Below are positions 1 through 10,700 of a stretch of 64,000 bases of DNA, in pieces. The notes beneath the pieces were generated by a model. The model did not search any database and was not told where the DNA came from. It worked only from the letters and a program-made list of their open reading frames with translations. This stretch comes from Odontocerum albicorne (taxonomy: Eukaryota; Arthropoda; Insecta; Trichoptera; Odontoceridae). Within the stretch, counting starts at the first letter, position 1; each line of letters starts with the position of its first letter. Position numbers and translations under genes: made by a program. The DNA lies in the NCBI GenBank assembly GCA_949825065.1, contig OX463844.1, positions 27,065,056 through 27,129,055 on the forward strand. The letters run 5' to 3'.

Positions 1-100
1 ACACTGTATATCTTCATTCATTCATTCTACATGCCCAAACCATCTCAACGTGCTTTTATTCATCTTACTTAACACGTTACTCCATTGTTCCTTTTCAGAA
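1..100 (-). mobile_element. LINE fragment (family A, RT C-terminal tail)
   Basis: Antisense copy of the 3' part of a non-LTR retrotransposon ORF. The wording (cattcattctacatg, caaaccatctcaa) recurs near 1500, 10340 and 35010, where it lies next to sequence that translates on the minus strand into the tail typical of LINE reverse transcriptases (Trp-Phe-Gly, a Met-Asn stretch, then a Gly-Arg-Pro basic segment). Only a scrap is present and it is not coding. Confidence 0.5.
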
Positions 101-112
101 GGTACTGTTAAT

Positions 113-271
113 TGTTACGTCATTACGAAAGAACCAGCAATACCAGCGCTTTGAAACTTTTACGGAAGATAGTCGAAATGTGTCGCTATTCAACTCATTT
201 ATTCATCCACAGATGGGGCTGGTGGTTACATGAAAATAAAATAATTCCCCTTTCCCATTGGATAGACCGTG
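113..271 (-). mobile_element. mariner 5'-end fragment (same family as 44064-44470)
   Basis: About 160 bp that match, in inverse orientation and with moderate divergence, the 5' end of the decayed mariner at 44064. The terminal sequence at the right edge (complement CACGGTCTATCCAATGGG) corresponds to CACGCTCTGTCCAATAGG there. It stops at a TA (272-273) that is also the TA flanking the next mariner, so the two elements abut at one shared target dinucleotide. Confidence 0.6.
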
Positions 272-273
272 TA

Positions 274-855
274 ACACATCGATCAATAAGGCCCGGGACT
301 AAATACTAAAACAACATTTGCCAAAATTCTTCTTTATTCATCAACGTCTCCTTCAAGAACGATACATTCATTCCAACGCTTTCCTAACTTTTCTATGCCA
401 GCCGTGTAGAACGATTTATCTTTGGTTTCAAAATAGGCGTTAGTTTCGGCAATCACTTTTTCATTGGAAGCAAATCTCTTTCCCTGGAACATCTTTTTGA
501 GCTCTGCAAACAGCCAATAGCCGCTGGGGGCCAAATCTGGAGAATATGGTGGGTGCAGAAGCAATTCGAAGTTCAACTCATGCAATTTGGCCATCGTTAC
601 CATCGACTTGTGACACGGTGCATTGTCCTGATGAAAGAGAACTTTTTTCTTCTTCATATGGGGCCATTTTTTTGCAATTTCTGCCTTCAAACAGTCCAAT
701 AACGCTATGTAATATTCCCTATTGATGGTTTTTCCCTTTTCAAGGTGATCGATGAATATTATACCATGCGCATCCCAAAATACGGAGGCCATAACCTTCC
801 CGGCCGACTGTTGAGTTTATGGTCGCTTTGGACGATTTTCACCGGCTTTTCATAG
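274..855 (-). pseudogene. irritans-type mariner, C-terminal transposase half, dead
   Basis: A 3'-end piece of a mariner with the same terminal repeat (ACACATCGATCAATAAG) as the copies at 4826-6107 and 12609-13479. The minus-strand frame 792-334 reads from FWDAHG through FHQDNAPCH to the C-terminus, with good similarity to irritans-subfamily (Himar-like) transposases. The third residue of the DD34D triad is lost: the usual SDYWLF reads SGYWLF. The N-terminal half and the other terminal repeat are absent; homology stops near 855. It cannot encode an active transposase. Confidence 0.85.
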
Positions 856-859
856 TTTG

Positions 860-1265
860 TATTTCCACAAACTAGTAGGTTATCTCTTCCAGGCAATCAG
901 AAAGTTGTTAAATAGGCCTTAATTGAAAAGCAAACTGAAACCAACAGGAAACAAATCCGCAGCCCCTGGGTTTAGAGACAGGTATCTTACCAATTTTTTG
1001 CCGGACCTCATAATCAAGGATCCCCCTGCTAGTCCAACGTCAATCTTGAGCTGCTTCTCCACATAAATCATGTAATCTTCTATGAGAGGACAGAGCCATT
1101 CTAATCGCGCACTCCCTTCAGCATTTTTAGGGCACTTTTTCTAGCCCATTTCAAAAACACCGATAGATTAATCAGAAATGAAACCAATAATACTGATTGG
1201 AGTCATATATTTGATTGACTCAGTTAACAGAAAGGTGAGACACTGAATTGCTTGTTGAACAGTTT
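860..1265. other. no gene recognised
   Basis: About 400 bp with no supported frame and no repeat I can name. It lies in or downstream of the aminopeptidase intron that follows the exon at 1684-1781. Confidence 0.4.
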
Positions 1266-1267
1266 TC

Positions 1268-1570
1268 TAGATTCTCATCCCATCTGTTAAAATCAAGCAA
1301 TCTAACTTTCCTATCACGACACATACTTTTCCTTCTCTACAGAATACACCTTCTCACACAACTCTGATCATTTCTCTGACTGTACATTTCCTTCTTTCAA
1401 AATATCATTCACTTTATCCAGCCATGCTTTCCTTGGTCTTCCTCCTCCATGTCTTTCACTCACATTTGCCCTGTATATTGATTTTGTTCGTTTTTCTTAA
1501 TTCATTCATTCTACATGACTAAACCATTTCAGAGTGCTCTTCTTGGTGTTACTTAATAAATCAACTTAAG
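1268..1570 (-). mobile_element. LINE fragment (family A)
   Basis: The minus strand gives a broken reading of a LINE RT C-terminal tail, including a basic Arg-Lys-Thr-Lys stretch. The same block is found at 10205-10450 and 34770-35030, with shared phrases such as cttctttcaaaatat and cattcattctacatg. Stops interrupt every frame. Confidence 0.6.
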
Positions 1571-1683
1571 TTCCATATTTTGTCATAATATTATCATCCT
1601 ATGTGTTCTTATCAGTACACACATTATTTATTCGGCTTATAATATACGTTATTTTTTATAAAGAAATCTTTGCAGTCAGTTAC

Positions 1684-1781
1684 CGTTTTCCATTCAGAGT
1701 GTATTTTATCCAACGCCTTGTACTGCATGTATGAAGCAAAACCTTCATTAAGCCACAATTCATCCCACCATTTCATGGTAA
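1684..1781 (-). CDS. aminopeptidase N exon 5 (third zinc ligand)
   Basis: Reads [20 protein letters not shown] and onward to HSEWKT. Acceptor is a pyrimidine run ending CAG before TTACCATG; donor is ACG|GTAACT. The Glu of LNEGFA is the third zinc ligand of M1 peptidases, exactly 18 residues after HEISH once spliced to 3538. At 98 bp it is too short to stand out as an open frame. The intron between it and 3538 carries a whole mariner (1832-3164) and a 69-bp tandem repeat. Confidence 0.88.
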
Positions 1782-4700
1782 CTGAAAAGAAAAATTTATA
1801 CATTCAATTTTAATCATTGGTGAGGAAAATACGAGGCGTATCCAGAAAGTAAGTGTACTGTGGCTCTCACGACCGGATGGATTTTATTTTCGACATGTTG
1901 GCTACACTTCCGTGTAGCCTGACCCTTCCCCTTCGCAACGAGACTGGTTTGAGGTCAGTACGTTGAGAAGTGTCGACGCGACAACACGTTTCGTGAAAAA
2001 TGTCGATACAATCTCCCGTCAAGTGCGAAATACGCGGCATCATCCGTTATCTCGTTTGGAAGGGAAAACCTCCGGTTGAGGTTTATAATGAGGTGAAAAC
2101 TGCATATGGTGATAAAGCTATGAATCGTACGAGTGTGTACAAGTGGTGTCGCGAGTTTAAAAACGGTCGTACGTCTGTGCATGATGATCAGAGGAGCGAA
2201 AAACCTTCAATTGTGACTGACGAAATTGTGGAAAAAATCGAAAATGCGCTCCGTGACGATCGCAGATTGACTGTGGATGAATTTTCTGCGATGTTTCCGC
2301 AAATCTCCAGATCTCTACTACACGAAACCATCACAGAAACCCTCGGATATCGGAAACTGTCCGCGAGGTGGGTCCCAAAACAGCTGACAGACCAACACAA
2401 GTTGAATCGAGTGGAGGTCGGGCAAGAGTTTTTGAGGTGCTGTAAACTCCATGGAGATGAATTTCTCCGCTCTATCGTTACTGGAGATGAAACTTGGGTT
2501 GCACACTACACGTCTGAAACCAAAAGGCAGTCTCAACAGTGGCGTCACACCTCTTCACCCTCCGTCAAAAAGTTCAAAACCACAATTTCAGCCAAGAAAA
2601 TCATGGCATCCGTGTTTTGGGACTGTCAAGGCATAATTTTAATTGAATATATGCCTCAAGGGGAGACCATCAACTCTGCAAGATACTGTGAGACCCTAAA
2701 AAAATTGCGGAGGGCGATTCTGAACAAGAGGAGAAGCATGCTGACAAAGGGAGTCTGCCTGCTGCACAACAATGCCAGACCACACACGGCCAACGCCACG
2801 AAGGAACTGCTCGCCTCGTTTAAATGGGATGTCCTGAACCATCCCGCGCATTCCCCTGACCTAGCACCTTCAGATTACTATCTCTTTACCTCCCCTGAAG
2901 CTGCACATGGGTGGAAAAAGGTTTTCAACCGACTAGGAGGTAAAGGAGGAGGTGGAGAAGTGGACGGAGGGGTTGGCGGGAAACTACTTCGAGGAAGGCA
3001 TCAAAAAGTTGATACCCCGCTTCACCACCTGCATTGAGAGGAATGGTGACTATGTCGAAAAATAGCTTACATATGTACTACGGTAACCACATAATTTTTT
3101 TGTTTAAATAAAAAAAATTGTAACCTACAAAAATTCAGTACACTTACTTTCTGGATATGCCTCGTAGTTCAAATAATGTAGAGCAACCTGTTTAAGGTTT
3201 TCACAATACACTGATTTTATTGCCTACTTTCCTCTTGTTTTGGACAAGCAGTTAAAATACAAATTTTCTAAACAAAAAGTTGATAGTTTAACATACTGAC
3301 TTTATTGCCCTCTCATAACACATGCATCTTTCTTCTTGTGTTTTTAGGAAATGAAGATGCATATGACGACATATTGCCCTCTCATAACACATGCATCTTT
3401 CTTCTTGTGTTTTGAGGAAATGAAGATGCATATGACGACATATTACCCTCTCATAACACATGCATCTTTCTTCTTGTGTTTTGAGGAAATGAAGATGCAT
3501 ATGACGACATATTTTCCTTTAAAAAAATAATAATTACCCAAATTTCCAAACCACATATGTGAGATTTCATGTGCTACAACTCGAGCAATGTTTTGCTTAT
3601 TGGCAGTTGAAGTGGTTTTCTCATCATAGAGCAAGTTAGTCTCCCTATATGTCACCAGGCCCCAGTGTTCCATCGCGCCAGACACAAAGTCAGGAATGGC
3701 AATCATATCTAAAATTTAAATACAACACTAAAAATCACAGCATTTTCATGAAAAATATCTAATTTATCAAAATATTATGCACTACACATAACCAAACTTA
3801 TCCATATTAAAAAGAAGAAAAATACTAAAAAAATTACTTTCTCATCTGTGTAACATAAAAAAAATACTAATATTCGAGTGAAATAAATCAAATTATACTC
3901 TGTCATTAGGAAATCTTTCACCAATAGTAAATATTTACATTTTTTACAAAAAATATCTTAAAAATAAATTAATCAAGTTCATGGCAAAGATGTATTCAAA
4001 TAAATATTCAGAAAATAAAAACAGAATCCAAATAAACAGACAATACCCAAGCTATTTATGATTGGCAAGGGACATTGTGATCTTATCAAAAAAACAAAAG
4101 AACTCCAGGAATGTGGTCAACTCGGTTGAAAGCAAAGTAGTGGGAATTAGAATAAGCTTTGGAAAGACCCAAGTAACGGAGCTAACACATCAATGATATT
4201 GTAAAGACAGTTCATAAGCGTCTGTACATTATAAAGAAAACTTTCGGTTGGATGACACCACAAATTATTTTATTAGTATGGAAAACCCACGTTATACCTT
4301 TGCTAGAATAAGGTTACCAAATATGGAACCCTTATTTCATAAAATACATTGAACTACTTGAAATAGTTCCAAGATGAACAGCAAACATTCTAAGATGTCT
4401 GACTTATGAAGGTAGATTGTGTTTATTGAAGTTGCCTACTCTGCAATACGGTTGGTTGATGAAAAATGAAAAATATCTATGGTTGATAAAAAAGTTAAGA
4501 AAAAAAACTATTTAATTTTTCAACATAGTCTCCTTTGAGAGCTACAAACTTGGTCCAGAGATGTTCCAATTTTTTTATCCTGTCTGAAAAATAGGTTTAG
4601 TCAAACTCTGCAAAATAGTCATTTACTGAGGTGATGGCATCCTTATTCGGGAAAAAAATTCCATCGAAACAAATATTTAATTTTGAGAACAGGAAGAAGT

Positions 4701-7700
4701 CACAATATTATTACATTTTATTTAAATTATTTTAAAATGAAAGTTCCATTCAAAAATTTCCTGCATCTTTTTTAGTTTTATCAATTGACATTACATTTTT
4801 TCCTTACTGCAGGGAGTCTCATATAACACATCGATCAATAAGCCCCGGGACTAACTACTAAAACAAGATTTGTTTGCCAAAATTCTTCTTTATTCATCAA
4901 CATAGTCTCCTTCAAGAATGATACATTCATTCCAACGCTTTCCTAACTTTTCTATGCTAGCCAAGTAGAACGATTTATCTTTGGTTTCAAAATAGGCGTT
5001 AGTTTCGACAATTACTTCTTCATTGCAGGCAAATCTCTTTCCCTGAAACATCTTTTTGAGGTCTGCGAACAGCCAATAGTCGCTACAGGCCAAATCTGGG
5101 GAATACGGTGGGTGCAGAAGCAATTTGAAGTTCAACTCATACAATTTGGCCATCGTTACTATCGACTTGTGACACGGTGCATTTTCCTGATGAAAGAGAA
5201 CTTTTTTCTTCTTCATATGGGGCCATTTTTTTGCAATTTCTGCCTTCAAACAGTCCAATAACGCTATGTAATATTCGCTATTGATGGTTTTTCCCTTTTC
5301 AAGGTGATCGATGAATATTATACCATGCACATCCCAAAATACGGAGGCCATAACAACCTACCCGGTCTACTGTTGAGTTTTTGGTCGCTTTGGATGACTT
5401 TCACCGGCTGCTCTCCACTCAGCTGACTGCCGATTTGATTCCGGAGTATAGTGGTGGATCCAAGATTCATCCATTGTCACCGACGCAAAAACTCCTGTTT
5501 ATTTCGCGTAAACAGTGCCAAACAGCACTCTGAATCATCGTTGCGTTGTTGTTTCTGTTCCATTGTGAGCAAACGCGGCACCCATTTCGAAAAAAGCTTT
5601 TTCGTGACCAAATGTTCATGCAAAATAGTATAAACACTACCAAATAATATCTTTAGGATGTCAGCTACCTCACGCAACTTTACTTTGCGATTTTCCATCA
5701 CGATTTTGAGTTTTTTTTTATGTTTTCTGGTGTAAGAGCCTCATTTGGACAACCAGAGCGTTCAGCATCATTTGTGTCTGTACGACTGCGTTTAAAATCA
5801 GCATACCACCGACAAATGGTTGTTTTCGACGGAGCAGAGCCCGGATAACACTTTTCAAACCATCGCTGAGTTTGAACGGTATTATTCTCATTAAAAAGCA
5901 ATGTTTTATCAACATGTGAAATTCGGTTTTTTCCATTGTTTTGAAAATAGCAAAAGTAGCGTCACTAAAACCACTGTAACTCAATGACACAATGTCATTA
6001 AAGTTTGACACGTAATTTCTAAAGGTTGGTACTAAATGAGAATGGTATGGATTTGTTATTAGAGGCACCATCTGTTGGTTAGTCCCGAGGCTTATTAATC
6101 GATATGTTATGGCACTAAATTTGATTTCTTACAAAAAAAAACATGAAAAAGTCTCTGATTTGGCATGCCATGAAAATACTCTTTGCTACATGGCATCAGA
6201 AAAATATTTTAACTGCATGTAGTGCTATATCTAGCATTTAATAAAAACTAAAAAAATAGGAACAAATGGTAAAAAAAAATATTTATTGCATTAAAAAATA
6301 TTAAACTTCACCTTCAATTTTTCCCAGTTATTTTAAAAAAATAATGGGAAAAACACTGCTGTTTCCACATGTAAGAAAATCTTACTTTTGCTGTCACATT
6401 TTGAAGATAAATAGCTTTCTAAATATTTATAGTATCATAAAGTATAACTCTACAGGGATAGATAAGCAATTTATTAATAGAATAATTAAATGTATCCAAT
6501 TTTTTTAAATTATCATTATCATGATATATGAGACTCCATAATGCAGTAAATGTTTCAGTCCTCAAAAATATACATACAAGGGTGGTCCGATAAGTACTTA
6601 CTGTATCGGACGTGTGCCGTCACCCGTGTGTGTGTGTATGTGATAAAAGGAAAAAGACATTTACCTGTAGATCTGTCTATTAAACTTATGTTGTATATGT
6701 TATAATTCAGTCTATATGTTTGCTATATTGTATATGTAAATCTGTATTTCCATATGTCATATGTATGTCTGTTTGACCCCGATCGCATTCGCGACCGCAT
6801 TGGAAATATGTGACTTGCAAAGCGGTGCGATCGGGGTAGGTCCGGGCTCAGTCGGCGTAAGCAAGGCCCAGACCCCGAAAGTTGTTGTATTTCGCGGGCA
6901 ATGGGCGCTTGCGACGGCCGACTGACCATTAATATAGAGGGCCCCCCAATTTTGGAAATCATGTTCTAACTTCTCACTTGTTCTTCGTCATTAAATATTC
7001 TCAGTAATACCGATTTTACCGTGTTTTTACTCGAGACCCGCTACCCTACATCGCCTGCCTGAGAGGAATCTCTCCCTGCTCTTCTTCTTCTTCATCTGCT
7101 GGATCTTCGATACGGAATTCGCTACTTCGATTCTCGGAGCGCTACACAGCGACCAACCACCTATCTACAGTCTTTGTGCCTGTCCGGTACAAAGTGGTCC
7201 TTCGCAGCCGGATCTGCTGCGTACCTCGAGAATCATCAGCAGAAGCGAATCTTGATCATCGTAATTCTCAAGATATTAATCTTTGGATATGAAGATATAA
7301 TCTTTTAGATATCATCGTCATCTTCAGAAGCGAAGCGTCGCAATCGCCACCTTCTGAAGTTTGAGATATACAATCTTTAGATATCATCGCAACCTTCTGA
7401 AGTTAAAGATATACAATCTTTAGATATCGTCGTCACCTTCGGAAGTGTTGAGGATGTACAATCGTTTGATATCGCCATCTTGAGAATCGACCAACGTGGA
7501 TCATCATCATCATGCCTTCTCTTCGTTCTGGCAAAACTCCCGCAATGGAAGCGAGAGACCAGAGCGACGATTCATCGGACAATGAATCGGTTGCGTCCTC
7601 ACGTGCTGAGACGAAGGACACGATCAGGAGGCTGCGGAAGGAGATCCGCAACGTGAACCGAAAAATTGCCGCTTCTAAGAGAAAGCATAGACTGCAAGCT

Positions 7701-10700
7701 GCGACGGATGACGCCATCCATGGACCATCGGAGGAACGCGTTCCTGATGCTCTGGCAGCTGATCCCCTGCGGCTCACCGAGGATTGGGTGAGCCAGCCAC
7801 AGGATCCATTGGTGCAGATAGCAGCGATGTTAGCGGAGGTCATCCGATCTTCACAGGGAAGTGGAGCCCCAACAGCACCAGCCTGTGAAGAGGTGGCACG
7901 GATGGTTGGCGCGCTGATCACCTCGATTCGCGACCAACATTGCGCAAATCAAGGGCAGATTGGCGCGAGCCAACACAGGGCGTGTCCGCAAGACGAGCGG
8001 CACGCCGAGAAGCGGCGGATGTGCCAGGATACAGCGGGGCGCAATGACAATGTGCGATCCGCGTCGACACATCACGCCATGATGAAGGACATCGTCGCCA
8101 AGCCAAAGAAGAGCGAGGCGTCCGAAAAGGTTGGCGCAAATCGAGGAAAGGTTTGCGCAACCCGAGAGTGCGCAAACCTCGGAAAGATTTGCGCAACCCG
8201 ACATTGCGCAAAACGACATTGTGCAATGCGCGCGTCTGCCCGGAAGGGAGACAATGCGTGGCCGCGGGACAAGCGGCACGCCGAGAACAGGCGGAGGGTC
8301 AAGGATGCAGCGTCGTGCGATGAAAGTGCGCGACCCACATCAACACCGCACGCCAGGGACGTCATCGCCAAGCCAAAGAAGAGCGAGGCGTCCGAGAAGG
8401 TTGGCGCAAATCGAGGAAAGATTTGCACAACCCGAGCATTCATGTTCACTTCACTTCTCACTTCTGCCGAAATCATGTTCACTTCACTTCTCACTTCTTC
8501 GGAAAAATATATTCTCAGTAATACCGATTTTACCGTGTTTTTACTCGAGACCCGCTACCCTACATCGACTGCCTGAGAGGAATCTCTCCCTGCTCTTCTT
8601 CTTCTACTTCTACTGGACTTCAACTGTGTTTCACTTCTCCTGAACTTCTCCGATCTTCTACAGAGGAATCTCTCTACAAACCGTCTTCACTTCTCCAGAA
8701 TTATCGTCACGCCACTGGCGCCGCTCCGAGCAGCCATCTTGGATAGCCACGTACAGGCCCCGCCCCGAGCAATGACAAGCCCCGCCCCTAGACAGTGGCG
8801 TAGCGGCGAAAGAATATTTCGCCATCAATTAACTTTTTGGTGATTGACGCTTTCAACCGTGACCTGAATTCTACGAGCATTGTGCAGCAACCATCCACCT
8901 ATATACAGTCTTTGTGCCTGTCCGGTACACTTACCCTACAAAAGAATAACAAACATTTTGGAAAAGTGGCGATTTATTTCTCAACATAATCTCCTTTGAG
9001 TTCGATACACTTGACCCAGCGATGCTCCAACTTCTTTAACCCGTCTGAAAAATACGTTTTCTGGAGGTCTGCAAAGTAGGCCTCCGTGGCGGCGATAACC
9101 TCCTCATTCGACTCAAATTTCTGCCCGGCGAGTGACTTTTTCAAATTTGGAAACAAAAAGAAGTCGCACGGGGCCAAATCCGGAGAATACGGTGGATGGG
9201 GCAGCAGTTCGTAGCCTAATTCTACCAATTTGGCCGTGGCGACGGCGGAGGTGTGAACCGGTGCGTTGTCATGATGGAAGAGCACTTTTTTCTTCGCCAA
9301 ATGGGGCCGTTTTTTCTGCAATTCGGTGTCGAATCGGCCCAATAATTCGGCATAGTAGAGCCCTGTGACCGTTTTGCCCTTCTCTAGGAAGTCGATGTAG
9401 ATCACACCTTTTGAATCCCAGAAAACGGTGGCCATCACCTTTCCGGCCGATAGGACAGTCTTCGCCTTCTTCGGAGCACGTTCGCCGGGTGAAGTCCACT
9501 GTTTCGACTGTTTCTTGGTCTCGGGTGTGTACCAGTGTATCCATGTTTCGTCGACGTTTACGAAACGACACAGAAACTCCTTCGGATTGCGCTTAAACAT
9601 CGTCAAACACTGCTCTGAAGTGGTCTCTAGGTTGTGCTTGTTGTCACGAGTAAGCAAACGCGGCACCCATCGCGCCGTCAGCTTTCTCATACCCAATACT
9701 TCATGCAGGATATGACCCACGCGGTCTTTTGAGATGCCTACTGTCTCAGCTATCTCGCGCACCTTCAATCGGCGGTCTGCCAATACGAGATCGTGGATTT
9801 TTGTCACGTTATCCTCCGTGGTAGCCGTTTTCGGGGCACATGGGCGTGGCTCATCAAAAACCGACGTGCGACCACGTTGAAACTCGTTAAACCAATTTTT
9901 GACGGTCGCCATCGAAGGAGAAGAGTCACCGTATACAGCATCCAAGCGCTCTTTGATTTCGCTGCGCGATTTCCCTTTCAAAAACAAGAATCGAATCACC
10001 GACCGATATTGCTCTTTTTCCATTTTTCTCAAATCCGCGGACACGCTCGCTTCCACACGTGGTCAAAACAAAACTACGCGTCCGATTCGGCTAAAATTTT
10101 GACAGTAGCTGTCAACGAGAATGTACTACGCGATAAAAAATTGCTCTTGCGATAGTGGTGCCATCGGGCGGTGAGGCTAAGTACTTATCGGGCCGCCCTC
10201 GTACATACTACAATTTCTCTGACTTAACATTGCCTTCTTTCAAAATATCATTCACTTGATCCAACCACACTTTCCTTGGTTTTTCCTACCACGCCTTCCA
10301 CTCACATTTGCACTATACATTTGTTTTGTTAGTCTTTCTTCATTCATTCATTCTACATGGCCAAATTATCTCAGAAGGCTCTTCATCATCTTATTTAATG
10401 CATCACATTTCACATATATTCCTTATCCCTTTATTCCATATAAAGATATTTTTCAAGGTTACATACCTAATTTTGGTAGTGGATATTCAATTTCGAAGTA
10501 ATTAATATAGTACTCGGTAACATTTTTTCCAATATCTTGTGAAAAATCAACTTTGTTTATTTGTTCCTTCGTGGCATACACTGTGAAATTGAAATTTTTA
10601 CCTATCCCACCAGTATTGATATCCACGGTTTTCTTTTCAAATTGACATATGATAAAACAAGCAAGATAGGTACTCATAGGAACACTTGTATTGTATGTGT

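Larger units (their letters stand above)
6602..8929 (+). mobile_element. short LTR retroelement inserted in mariner
   Basis: Flanked by a perfect 5-bp target duplication CTTAC (6597-6601 and 8930-8934). It starts TGTATCGG and ends CCGGTACA. The 5' LTR is about 590 bp. The interior is only about 1.25 kb, with a gag-like frame and no protease, reverse transcriptase or integrase, so the copy is non-autonomous. The two LTRs share a core (8509-8610 matches 7000-7105) and the last 40 bp, but the 3' LTR has about 230 bp not in the 5' LTR and lacks the first ~350 bp of it. GC content is far higher than its surroundings. Superfamily unresolved. Confidence 0.85.
6577..10201 (-). mobile_element. mariner split by an LTR element
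   Basis: Mariner with ends CAAGGGTGGTCCGATAAGTA (left) and the matching right end (TACTTATCGGGCCGCCCTCG), flanked by TA at 6575-6576 and 10202-10203. The LTR element 6602-8929 is inserted just inside the left terminal repeat. Without it and one copy of the 5-bp duplication the mariner is about 1,290 bp, a normal size. The transposase frame is untouched because the insertion is between the stop codon and the terminal repeat. Confidence 0.93.

Noticed and set aside
112..309. 65-aa plus frame at the left edge
   Set aside because: It crosses the junction of two mariner fragments and is antisense to both.
3288..3500. 70-aa minus frame with a repeated [18 protein letters not shown]
   Set aside because: It is only the translation of the 69-bp tandem repeat, whose length is a multiple of three.
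7433..8494. Minus-strand frames of 100-160 aa
   Set aside because: Antisense to the gag-like frame in a GC-rich LTR element; no recognisable motif.
9132..10155. Several plus-strand frames of 60-120 aa
   Set aside because: Shadows of the intact mariner transposase on the minus strand.
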